5,490 nucleotides of DNA from Pseudomonadota bacterium (GCA_023416055.1 JAEZIH010000210.1:1-5490); one strand, 5' to 3'. Shown: positions 1 through 5,483, counted from the stretch's first letter. Notes: generated from the sequence alone by a model not told the origin. Numbers and translations: made by a program.

Positions 1-1030
1 GGGCGAGGGCGTCGGCGGCGGCGGCGCGGGCGGCCTCCGCCTCGGCGCGCAGGGTTTCGTCGGCCACAAGGTCCGGAGCCGGCGTCGCCTCGACGGTTTC
101 CGCCGGCGTTGCGTCCGGCGCGGCCTCGGCCCTCTCGCCCGCCAGCAGCAGGGCGTCGATCCGGCCCTCGGCGTCGGTCAGGGGCAGCATGGACCAGCGG
201 ATGCCCTCTGCGGCGCCGCGGCGGGAGACGATGGGCTCGGCCTCGCCGGCCGGCGCCGACAATCCGGCGCGCAGCGCCTGCCGCCCCTCGACGCGCTCGT
301 CCTCTTCAAGGAACAGGTCGGCGAAATCGCCCTCGGCCGCGTCCCGGCCCAGCACCAGAAGGGCGGTGCGGTTGGCGTCGCGCACCTGGCCGTCGACGCC
401 GACCACGACAAGGGCGCTGGCGGCGGCGTCGAACACCCGGCGGGTCAGGGCCTCGTCGGCGGGAGCGGTCTCGGGCGCCGGAGCCTCGGGCGTGGTCAGG
501 CCCTCCATCTCGACCAGGGCCGCGGTCGAGCCGGTGATCTGGCCCAGTTCGTTCTCGATCGGCATGGCGGTGACCGAGACCAGCATCTTCCGGCGGGCGG
601 CCGGATTGGCCATCAGGTGCTGGAAGCCCTTCACAGTCTGGCCTCGCAGGGCGCGGGCGCTGGGCAGCAGGTCTGGCGGGATCGGGCGGCCGTCAGGGAA
701 GGTGATGCCCCAGGTCGCCGAGTGGAAGCGCAGGCCGATCAGCTCGGCGTCGCGACGGCCCAGCAGTTGATGGGCGGCGCGGTTGGCGAAGACGAACTTG
801 CCCTGGCGATCGGTTTCGACGAGCGCCACCGGAATGGCGTTCAGGGTTTCGAACAGCCGCTTCTGGGACTCCTCGGCGACGCGCTGCACGAGATCCAGCT
901 GGCCTGTCGCGTCGACGTGCCGCGAACGATTGGTCGCCGCCAGCCAGAGGCCGACCAGGCCGACGACCCAACCAAGGGCAGCCATGCCGCCCATGACCCA
1001 CATCCAGTTGACCTGGCCTTCCAGAAACAT
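1..1030 (-). CDS. Membrane-anchored tandem-PAS sensor protein, probable histidine kinase (5' part; runs off left edge)
   Basis: The frame reads without a stop from an ATG at 1030 to the left edge, giving 343 residues and no C-terminus. The N-terminus (MFLEGQVNW) leads into one hydrophobic segment at about residues 10-32, followed by NRSRH, so the rest should be cytoplasmic. A first PAS domain spans about 56-176 (AIPVALVETD, FANRAAHQLLG) and a second about 198-298 (LVVVGVDGQVRDANR). They are joined by a Pro/Ala/Glu linker at 178-193. From about 299 the chain is Ala/Glu-rich and ends in a helical stretch (LRAEAEAARAAAADALA), like the signalling helix that often precedes a HisKA domain. A kinase core beyond the edge is inferred, not seen; a diguanylate cyclase or other output is possible. 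The single anchor plus tandem PAS layout recalls alphaproteobacterial sensors such as DivL, but I cannot assign it to one. Only GGGGAC lies just upstream as a weak ribosome binding site; ATG at residue 10 is an alternative start. It lies 130 bases after the TMEM175-type gene on the same strand. Confidence 0.88.
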   Translation of the reverse strand, partial: MFLEGQVNWMWVMGGMAALGWVVGLVGLWLAATNRSRHVDATGQLDLVQRVAEESQKRLFETLNAIPVALVETDRQGKFVFANRAAHQLLGRRDAELIGLRFHSATWGITFPDGRPIPPDLLPSARALRGQTVKGFQHLMANPAARRKMLVSVTAMPIENELGQITGSTAALVEMEGLTTPEAPAPETAPADEALTRRVFDAAASALVVVGVDGQVRDANRTALLVLGRDAAEGDFADLFLEEDERVEGRQALRAGLSAPAGEAEPIVSRRGAAEGIRWSMLPLTDAEGRIDALLLAGERAEAAPDATPAETVEATPAPDLVADETLRAEAEAARAAAADALA

Positions 1031-1052
1031 GCGTCCCCGACTGTCCCGTTCT

Positions 1053-1068
1053 GGCGCCCCGCGGCGCC
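1053..1068. repeat. GC-only inverted repeat in the leader of the PAS sensor gene
   Basis: GGCGCC, four bases, then GGCGCC again form a perfect 6-bp GC stem with a 4-base loop. It lies 22 bases upstream of the sensor start codon. There is no U-tract, so intrinsic termination is unlikely; it could shape the mRNA leader or be incidental to the base composition. Confidence 0.3.
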
Positions 1069-1133
1069 GATCGGGCCACACACTGCAAATGGCGAACCGC
1101 GACGGCTCCCATTCCCCATCCAGGCGACTAGCC

Positions 1134-1153
1134 CGGAGGTCCGCGGAGGTCCA
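1134..1153. repeat. Two-copy 10-bp tandem repeat downstream of the TMEM175-type gene
   Basis: The ten bases CGGAGGTCCG are followed directly by CGGAGGTCCA. The pair sits just beyond the stop codon of the TMEM175-type gene in the 130-base gap before the PAS sensor gene. There is no T-run, so it does not look like a terminator. With only two copies it may be chance duplication in GC-rich sequence. Confidence 0.4.
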
Positions 1154-1160
1154 GCCGGGG

Positions 1161-1859
1161 TCAGGCGGCGACGATGCGTCGGGCCCGGCGGCGATCCGCC
1201 AGGGCCAGGGCCCAGAGGCCGAACGGCATGAGCCAGTAGGTCATGCCGGGCAGCCACGGCGCCGACGGCAGGATCGGGGTCAGGGCGATCAGGCCGGAGG
1301 CCACCCCGGTTGCAGCGGCCAGGCTCCAGGTCCGCATCCACGATCTCGCCGCCGCCCGCCGCGGATCGGCGGGGTCCATCCCCTGCGCCGCGTGGCGGAA
1401 CAGCAGGACGTACAGGACGGAGAGCACCGAGAAGCCGAAGCCGTAGATGGCGTAGGTCCAGCCCAGTTCCTCGAAGCTGGCGATCAGGCCGCCGCCGGGC
1501 AGGCGTCCGCCCGACATGAAGTGCAGCGCCGTCTCGGTCAGCAGCCGCAGGGGGAAGACGAAGACCAGCACGGCGAAGACCACCGCCAGGCTCAGCAGGG
1601 TCGCCCGGCCGTCGCGCCTCGGCCCCAGCGTCGACCAGGCGCGGTGGGCGATCCATAGCAGGACGATGAGGGCGAAGCCGGCCAGGAAGGAGGGGATGCG
1701 CAGCAGGGCGTGGGCCAGGTCGTCGAACGAGCGCAGCGGCTCGCCCCCGGCGATGATCAGCAGCGAGACCGCGAAGGCGAAGGCCGCGTCGACGAAGGCG
1801 TCCAGCCGCCGCCCCTCCGCCGGACGGTACGGCTCCTCCGGAATATCGACCTGCGCCAT
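1161..1859 (-). CDS. TMEM175/DUF1211 family six-helix integral membrane protein
   Basis: The product is 232 residues. Residues 17-30 (RRLDAFVDAAFAFA) match the family signature RxxxFSD at the start of the first helix: R18, F22 and D24 are present, but the usual Ser is V23. Hydrophobic segments lie at about 20-38, 52-73, 86-108, 129-155, 175-194 and 202-222, giving six helices, and the tail is basic (DRRRARR). Family members with a known function are potassium-permeable channels whose pore is lined by helix 1; whether this one conducts ions is inference. Bacterial members normally carry two six-helix repeats in the assembled channel, or one per subunit, so 232 residues fits a one-repeat protein. 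I chose ATG at 1859 because GGAGG lies 6 bases upstream, the next residues start the soluble N-terminus, and the signature falls at the expected place. A longer frame reaches 1913 but has no better start. The gene follows the tRNA terminator, so it probably has its own promoter, which I could not place. Confidence 0.85.
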   Translation of the reverse strand: MAQVDIPEEPYRPAEGRRLDAFVDAAFAFAVSLLIIAGGEPLRSFDDLAHALLRIPSFLAGFALIVLLWIAHRAWSTLGPRRDGRATLLSLAVVFAVLVFVFPLRLLTETALHFMSGGRLPGGGLIASFEELGWTYAIYGFGFSVLSVLYVLLFRHAAQGMDPADPRRAAARSWMRTWSLAAATGVASGLIALTPILPSAPWLPGMTYWLMPFGLWALALADRRRARRIVAA

Positions 1860-1938
1860 GACTCCCCTCCCGGTCCCCGCTCGAACGGTGATCGATTTCC
1901 GGACGAGGGGCAACGGAGGTCGGGAGCGACGGTGGCCG

Positions 1939-1970
1939 AAAACAAGAAAGCCCGGTCCGAAGACCGGGCT
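1939..1970 (-). terminator. Intrinsic terminator of the tRNA-Gly transcript
   Basis: On the minus strand, a 9-bp perfect stem AGCCCGGTC/GACCGGGCT closes on a TTCG tetraloop. It is followed by a T-rich run (TTTCTTGTTTT, sharing the last base of the stem). It begins 15 bases after the tRNA CCA end, so it is the tRNA terminator. The plus-strand side lacks an equally good T-run, so it is directional. It also shields the downstream TMEM175-type gene from tRNA transcription. Confidence 0.92.
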
Positions 1971-1985
1971 CTTTGCAGTTCCGAC

Positions 1986-2060
1986 TGGAGCGGGCGAGGC
2001 GATTCGAACGCCCGACCCTCACCTTGGCAAGGTGATGCTCTACCCCTGAGCTACGCCCGC
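1986..2060 (-). tRNA. tRNA-Gly, anticodon GCC
   Basis: The minus-strand transcript folds into a full cloverleaf of 75 bases. The acceptor stem is GCGGGCG/CGCCCGC, followed by discriminator T and an encoded CCA (1986-1988). The D arm is GCTC/GAGC. The anticodon stem TCACC/GGTGA holds the loop TTGCCAA, so the anticodon is GCC and glycine codons GGC and GGU are read. The variable loop is five bases, and the T arm GGGCG/CGCCT carries the canonical TTCGAAT loop with one G-U pair. GGC should be a very frequent glycine codon in this GC-rich genome, so this is probably a heavily used tRNA. It stands alone between its own promoter and terminator. Confidence 0.98.
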
Positions 2061-2080
2061 GCTTCAGTCGAGGGCGGGCG

Positions 2081-2108
2081 TATAGCGGACCCTCCCCGGC
2101 CCCCGCAA
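2081..2108 (-). promoter_or_regulatory. Probable sigma-70-type promoter of tRNA-Gly
   Basis: On the minus strand TTGCGG (2108-2103) and GCTATA (2086-2081) are separated by 16 bases. GCTATA fits the alphaproteobacterial housekeeping -10 form known from Caulobacter (GCTANAWC), and the -35 keeps TTG. Transcription would begin near 2073-2075, giving a leader of about 13 bases before the mature tRNA. A GC-rich stretch lies between the -10 and the start site, as is common for stable-RNA promoters. Confidence 0.6.
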
Positions 2109-2115
2109 GCCCCCT

Positions 2116-2140
2116 CGCGGAAAATCTCGCGACTTCCGCG
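2116..2140. repeat. Inverted repeat between the dehydrogenase gene and the tRNA promoter
   Basis: CGCGGAA (2116-2122) and TTCCGCG (2134-2140) form a perfect 7-bp stem around an 11-base loop that itself contains the palindrome TCGCGA. It lies 40 bases after the dehydrogenase stop codon and just upstream of the tRNA -35. On the minus strand the stem is followed by G-rich sequence rather than U residues. It could stabilise the 3' end of the dehydrogenase mRNA or be a Rho-linked end, but it is not a convincing intrinsic terminator. Confidence 0.35.
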
Positions 2141-2179
2141 CTCAAGCAGCGAGGGACCGCGTCCCGAGCGGTAGCGCGC

Positions 2180-2962
2180 TTATCTGGGCGCGAGGCGAAT
2201 AGCGCCGTCCAGACGGATGCACTCGCCGTTGATGTAGACGTTCTCGGCCAGGTGCAGGACCAGCGAGGCGTAGTCGGCCGGCGTGCCGAGGCGCTTGGGG
2301 AAGGGGATCATGGCGGCGAGGGCGTCCTGCACCTTCTGGTCCATGCCGGCCATCATCGGCGTCCACATGATGCCGGGCAGGACGGTGTTGACCCGCACGC
2401 CCTCGTTCATCAGGTCGCGGGCGATCGGCAGGGTCATGGCGTAGACCCCGCCCTTGGAGGCCGAATAGGCGGCCTGGCCGATCTGGCCGTCCTGGGCCGC
2501 GACCGAAGCGGTGTTGACGATCAGGCCGCGCTCGCCATCCTCCATGGGGTCCAGCGTGACCATGCCGGCGGCCGACTGCGAGAGGACGCGGAAGGTGCCG
2601 AACAGGTTGACCCGCACGGTGCGCTCGAACTGGGCCATGTCGTGGGCGCGGATCTCGCCGGTGTCCTTCTTGCGCGAGACGGTCTTCTGGCCGGTGGCGA
2701 TGCCGGCGCAGTTGACGGTCAGCCGCTCCTGGCCGTGGGCGGCGCGGGCCTTTTCGAAGGCCGCCGCGACCGAGGCGTCGTCGGTGACGTCGACCTTGCA
2801 GAACACGCCGCCGATCTCGGCCGCGATGCGCTCGCCGGCCTCCTCGTTGAGATCGAACAGGGCGACCTTGACGCCCTGCGCCGCCAGCGCCCGGGCCGTG
2901 CCCTCGCCGAGGCCGGAGGCCCCGCCCGTCACCACCGCCGCGATCGACCCGTCGAGTTTCAT
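2180..2962 (-). CDS. HSD10-type short-chain dehydrogenase (probable NAD-dependent 3-hydroxyacyl-CoA dehydrogenase)
   Basis: This 260-residue classical SDR is close in length to 17-beta-HSD type 10 (261). The cofactor motif TGGASGLG is at 12-19. D37 at the end of the second strand (VALFDLN) favours NAD over NADP. NCAGIA is at 84-89, N119 is the structural Asn, and the catalytic set is S153, Y166 and K170 (YSASK). The stretch NTASVAAQDGQIGQAAYSAS, the segment MTLPIARDL and the end NGECIRLDGAIRLAPR closely follow type 2 3-hydroxyacyl-CoA dehydrogenases, which oxidise short 3-hydroxyacyl-CoAs including 2-methyl-3-hydroxybutyryl-CoA of isoleucine breakdown. That substrate is inferred from family likeness; no other beta-oxidation genes are visible. 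The enzyme should be a cytoplasmic tetramer. ATG at 2962 is supported by AGGGG 8 bases upstream and the normal distance to the glycine motif. The gene is divergent from the YkvA-type gene and appears to be transcribed alone. Confidence 0.93.
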   Translation of the reverse strand: MKLDGSIAAVVTGGASGLGEGTARALAAQGVKVALFDLNEEAGERIAAEIGGVFCKVDVTDDASVAAAFEKARAAHGQERLTVNCAGIATGQKTVSRKKDTGEIRAHDMAQFERTVRVNLFGTFRVLSQSAAGMVTLDPMEDGERGLIVNTASVAAQDGQIGQAAYSASKGGVYAMTLPIARDLMNEGVRVNTVLPGIMWTPMMAGMDQKVQDALAAMIPFPKRLGTPADYASLVLHLAENVYINGECIRLDGAIRLAPR

Positions 2963-3004
2963 GGCCTCAGCCCCTATGTTGTCAGAACCTTGAGAGTGTC
3001 GCGG

Positions 3005-3033
3005 GGTTTAGCCGCCATGGCCGCCAAAACCAA
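3005..3033 (-). promoter_or_regulatory. Possible promoter of the dehydrogenase gene, overlapping the YkvA-type start codon
   Basis: On the minus strand GCTAAACC (3012-3005) is close to the Caulobacter-type -10 consensus GCTANAWC. A weak -35-like TTGGTT lies 15 bases upstream (3033-3028). Transcription would begin near 2998, giving a leader of about 36 bases. The site covers the start codon of the divergent gene, an arrangement that would couple the two. The -35 is poor, so this is tentative. Confidence 0.4.
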
Positions 3034-3418
3034 TCCGGTCTCGCCCGATGAGGCGCTGGACCCCTCGCGGGCCCTGGTTCCGGCCGTGCAGAAGGTCAAC
3101 GAGGTGCGCGTCAGCCGCGGTTTCTGGCCCAAGCTGCGGCGCACCGCGGCGCGGATTCCGTTCGCCGACCAGCTGCTGTCGGTATGGTTCGCGGCGCGCG
3201 ATCCCGAGACGCCGGCGGCGGCCAAGGGGATCATGGTCGGAGCGCTGGCCTATTTCGTCCTGCCGACCGACGCCATTCCGGACGTCTTCGCAGGCATCGG
3301 CTTCACCGACGACGCGGCGGTGATCGCCGCCGTGCTGGCCACCCTGGGGGCCCATGTGAAGCGCCGGCACCGCGAGGCCGCGCACGGCGCGCTGGAGCGG
3401 CTCAAGGGCGAGGACTGA
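3017..3418 (+). CDS. YkvA family protein (DUF1232)
   Basis: The product is 133 residues. The DUF1232 core spans about 66-110, with a hydrophobic stretch (GIMVGALAYFVLPTDAIPDV) that carries the hallmark LPxDxIPD, followed by GFTDDAAVI. It is a short, weakly hydrophobic, probably membrane-associated protein. The family is widespread and its biochemical role is not established, so no function is assigned. The first 65 residues are polar and basic (KLRRTAAR at 39-46), and the C-terminus is charged (HVKRRHRE). The start at 3017 is an ATG with only a distant GGGG (3003-3006) as ribosome binding site; TTG and GTG codons in frame just upstream have no better one. A much longer open frame extends back to 2252, but that part is antisense to the dehydrogenase gene and is not protein-like. 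The stop codon lies 4 bases from that of the convergent MDR gene. Confidence 0.85.
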   Translation: MAAKTNPVSPDEALDPSRALVPAVQKVNEVRVSRGFWPKLRRTAARIPFADQLLSVWFAARDPETPAAAKGIMVGALAYFVLPTDAIPDVFAGIGFTDDAAVIAAVLATLGAHVKRRHREAAHGALERLKGED

Positions 3419-3422
3419 GGGT

Positions 3423-4421
3423 TCAGTCCACCGTCACCACGATCTTGCCCATGGCGCTGCGCTCGCCCAGCGCCCGGATGGCCTCGCCGGCCTGCTCGAG
3501 CGGGTAAGTCGCGCTGATCCGGGGGCGGACCTTCCCCTCGCCCCACAGGCGGAACAGGTCGGCCATGTTGGCGGCGTGGGAGGCCGGGTCGCGCATCACC
3601 GCCGCGCCCCAGAAGACGCCGACGATGGAGATCGACTTCAGCAGGGTCAGGTTCAGCGGCGGGGCCGGGATGCCGGCCGGGAAACCGACGACCAGATAGC
3701 GTCCGTCCCAGTTCATCGCCCGGATGGCCGACTCGCAATAGGCCCCGCCCACTGCGTCGTAGACAACGTCGGCCCCGTCGCCGCCCAGCACCCGCTTGAA
3801 GTCGCCGGCCAGCGCCTTCTGCTGGTCGCGGTCCAGCGGGCCGCGGGGGTAGATGACGACGTCGTCTGCCCCGGCCTCGCGGGCGAAGGCGGCCTTGTCC
3901 TCGCTGGAGACGGCGGCGACGACCCGCGCGCCCATGGCCTTGCCCAGCTCCACCGCCGCCACGCCGACGCCGCCGGCGGCGCCCAGCACCAGCAGGGTCT
4001 CGCCGGCCTTCAGCCGGGCCCGGTCCTTCAGGGCGTAATAGCTGGTGCCGTAGGTCATGGTCAGGCCAGCGGCCGTGGCGAAATCCATGCCGTCGGGGAT
4101 TTTCATCAGCGTAGCGGCCGGGACCGCCAGCTTCTCCCTCATGCCGCCCCAGCCGGGCACGGCGATGACACGGTCGCCGACCTGCACGCCCCTGGCGCCT
4201 TCGCCCAGCGCCTCGACCACCCCGGCCAGCTCGCCGCCCGGTGAGAAGGGCCGCTCCGGTTTGAACTGGTACCGATCCTCGATGATCAGGGTGTCGGGGA
4301 AGTTCACCCCCACGGCCTTCACCGCCACCAGCGCCTCGCCCCTGCCCGGAACCGGATCGGCGATCTCCTCGACGACCAGCGTCTCCGGACCCCCGGCGGC
4401 TTTGGACAGGACAGCGCGCAT
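3423..4421 (-). CDS. NADPH:quinone oxidoreductase family protein (zinc-free MDR superfamily)
   Basis: The 332-residue product has the length and motif order of zeta-crystallin/QOR enzymes. The N-terminal GroES-like catalytic domain covers about 1-120, with VGVNFPDTLI near residue 37 and FSPGGELAGVV near 59. The nucleotide-binding Rossmann domain carries GAAGGVG at 147-153, then VAAVSSEDK at about 168-176, the Ser/Lys environment typical of NADPH binding. There is one Cys in the whole chain and no zinc-binding set, which separates it from alcohol dehydrogenases. Expected activity is NADPH-dependent reduction of quinones or alpha,beta-unsaturated carbonyls in the cytoplasm; the substrate cannot be read from sequence. 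I prefer ATG at 4421 because GGGGAG sits 7 bases upstream and the family starts MRAVL or similar; a GTG at 4436 would place the start within that ribosome binding site. The gene is divergent from the asparaginase-type gene and convergent with the YkvA-type gene. Confidence 0.93.
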   Translation of the reverse strand: MRAVLSKAAGGPETLVVEEIADPVPGRGEALVAVKAVGVNFPDTLIIEDRYQFKPERPFSPGGELAGVVEALGEGARGVQVGDRVIAVPGWGGMREKLAVPAATLMKIPDGMDFATAAGLTMTYGTSYYALKDRARLKAGETLLVLGAAGGVGVAAVELGKAMGARVVAAVSSEDKAAFAREAGADDVVIYPRGPLDRDQQKALAGDFKRVLGGDGADVVYDAVGGAYCESAIRAMNWDGRYLVVGFPAGIPAPPLNLTLLKSISIVGVFWGAAVMRDPASHAANMADLFRLWGEGKVRPRISATYPLEQAGEAIRALGERSAMGKIVVTVD

Positions 4422-4432
4422 GAATTCTCTCC

Positions 4433-4453
4433 CCACGGACCGCGGCCCCGTGG
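4433..4453 (-). promoter_or_regulatory. Inverted repeat abutting the MDR ribosome binding site
   Basis: CCACGG (4433-4438) and CCGTGG (4448-4453) form a 6-bp stem around 9 bases that include the palindrome CCGCGG. In the minus-strand mRNA leader the 3' arm runs directly into and shares two bases with the GGGGAG ribosome binding site. It could be an operator or a translation-limiting hairpin, or simply GC-rich coincidence. Confidence 0.3.
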
Positions 4454-4471
4454 CGCGCGTTCATCCGGAAC

Positions 4472-4501
4472 GCTAATCAGCCCCACGACCCTTTGGAAGG
4501 G
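4472..4501 (+). promoter_or_regulatory. Possible promoter and operator elements of the asparaginase-type gene
   Basis: In the 100-base divergent region, GCTAATC (4472-4478) resembles the -10 form used elsewhere in the window, but no good -35 is seen upstream. Downstream lies CCCTT-TGG-AAGGG (4489-4501), a 13-base inverted repeat between the putative start site and the ribosome binding site GGAG at 4507. Both are tentative. Confidence 0.25.
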
Positions 4502-4521
4502 CGCACGGAGACACCAGCAGC

Positions 4522-5394
4522 ATGACGGCCCTCATTCTTCACGGCGGCGCGGGCGCCCGGCGCGGCACGGACTACAGCCGCGAGGAAGTCCACATGCGCA
4601 AGGTGGTCGAGGCCATGAAGGCGCGGCTCGACGCCGGCGCCTCCGCCCTCGACGTGGCCGTGGAGGCGACGGTGATGCTGGAGGACTCCGGCCTCTACGT
4701 CGCCGGGCGCGGGGCCAGCCCCAACCTGGCCGGGGCCTATGAGCTGGACGCCAGCCTGATGGACGGCGCGACGCGCGAGGCCGGGGCGGTGGCCGCCCTG
4801 CAGGGCTTCCGCAATCCGATCCGCGTCGCCCGGGCCGTGATGCAGCACACGCCGCACGTCATGCTGGCCGGCGAGGGCGCCGCCCTGTTCGCCGCCGAGC
4901 AGGGGCTGGAGCCGATCGGCGACGAGCCGGCCTGGTTCACCCACGCCGGCCAGACAGACGACAACCATCCGCCGAAGGGCAGACTCTCCCACGGCACGGT
5001 CGGCTGCTGCGTGCTCGACAGCCAGGGCCGGCTCGCCGCCGCCACCTCCACCGCCGGCGTGTTCGGCAAGGCCCCCGGACGGGTCGGCGACACCCCTATC
5101 CCCGGCGCCGGCAGCTGGGCCGACGGCCGCGTGGCCGTGTCCTCGACCGGCGTCGGCGAATACTTCATCCGCGCCGTGGCGGCGGCGCAGGTGGCTTGGC
5201 GGGTCCAGGCGGGGCAGTCGTTGGCCGAAGCCGCGCAGGCGGTGATCGACGACATCGGCGGCCTCGGCGGCGACGGCGGCCTTATCGCCCTCGACCGTGA
5301 TGGCGCCATCGCCCAACCCTACAACAGCCAGGGCATGAAGCGGGCCTGGCTGACCCCGGCGGGCGAGATCGGCGTCGAGGTGTTCGGGCGCTGA
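4522..5394 (+). CDS. Isoaspartyl peptidase / plant-type L-asparaginase precursor (Ntn-hydrolase)
   Basis: The 290-residue precursor has the marks of the self-cleaving threonine Ntn-hydrolase family (E. coli IaaA/EcAIII, human ASRGL1). HGTVG at 157-161 gives nucleophile T159, so cleavage before it should yield an alpha chain of 158 and a beta chain of 132 residues. T177 in ATSTAG, R187 and D190 in GRVGD, and T209-G210 in [11 protein letters not shown] sit at the spacing of the catalytic and substrate-binding residues of EcAIII. HGGAG at 7-11 and [10 protein letters not shown] at 73-82 are also typical. The family hydrolyses beta-aspartyl (isoaspartyl) dipeptides and L-asparagine. No signal peptide is seen, so it should be cytoplasmic and not the lysosomal-type glycosylasparaginase branch. 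Oddities: the usual Asn in the FNAG turn is V60 (YVAG), TSTGG is TSTAG, and it is about 30 residues shorter than EcAIII (321). The start has GGAG 11 bases upstream. It may be monocistronic, since 96 bases and a new promoter-like region follow. Confidence 0.93.
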   Translation: MTALILHGGAGARRGTDYSREEVHMRKVVEAMKARLDAGASALDVAVEATVMLEDSGLYVAGRGASPNLAGAYELDASLMDGATREAGAVAALQGFRNPIRVARAVMQHTPHVMLAGEGAALFAAEQGLEPIGDEPAWFTHAGQTDDNHPPKGRLSHGTVGCCVLDSQGRLAAATSTAGVFGKAPGRVGDTPIPGAGSWADGRVAVSSTGVGEYFIRAVAAAQVAWRVQAGQSLAEAAQAVIDDIGGLGGDGGLIALDRDGAIAQPYNSQGMKRAWLTPAGEIGVEVFGR

Positions 5395-5413
5395 GGCCCG
5401 CGCATTACGGCGA

Positions 5414-5457
5414 ATTCACTCTCCGGCTGAACGCGGTTCATCCACCGTTCACCGCCG
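5414..5457. promoter_or_regulatory. Phased TTCA repeat array, probable regulator binding region of the next gene
   Basis: Four consecutive 11-base units can be drawn: ATTCACTCTCC, GGCTGAACGCG, GTTCATCCACC and GTTCACCGCCG. Units 1, 3 and 4 start with (A/G)TTCA, so TTCA recurs at offsets 0, 22 and 33. Unit 2 instead carries the reverse complement TGAAC, which with unit 3 makes the perfect palindrome TGAAC-GCG-GTTCA (5428-5440). Direct repeats at 11-base spacing are typical of OmpR/PhoB-type response regulators binding one DNA face. The array sits upstream of a possible -10 (TAAGCT, 5466-5471) and a strong ribosome binding site at the right edge. Confidence 0.5.
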
Positions 5458-5483
5458 CGCAGGCGTAAGCTTGGCGGGGGAAC

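Noticed and set aside
189..770. Plus-strand frames across the first kilobase
   Set aside because: They are Ser/Arg/Pro-rich and lie opposite the PAS sensor gene, whose minus-strand frame shows clear PAS sequence.
841..2145. A 434-codon minus-strand open frame spanning the tRNA, the TMEM175-type gene and the start of the sensor gene
   Set aside because: It crosses a clear tRNA and terminator and reads as Arg/Gly/Pro-rich low complexity out of frame with the real genes. It is a by-product of high GC.
2252..3016. Long plus-strand extension upstream of the YkvA-type gene
   Set aside because: It is antisense to the dehydrogenase gene and has no domain or sensible composition; the true start is the ATG at 3017.
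3250..4464. A 404-codon minus-strand frame overlapping the MDR gene
   Set aside because: It is almost wholly Arg/Gly repeats from reading GC-rich codons out of frame, and runs through the 3' end of the YkvA-type gene.
4467..4490. GGAAC at 4467 as an EcfG -35
   Set aside because: No CGTT occurs at the required distance downstream.
4477..5316. A 279-codon minus-strand frame opposite the asparaginase-type gene
   Set aside because: It is a Gly/Ala/His-rich shadow. The plus-strand frame has a full set of catalytic motifs.
5428..5451. An EcfG-type (general stress) promoter, GGAAC and CGTT
   Set aside because: Only TGAAC and CGTT are present, and they are 13 bases apart rather than the 16-17 needed.
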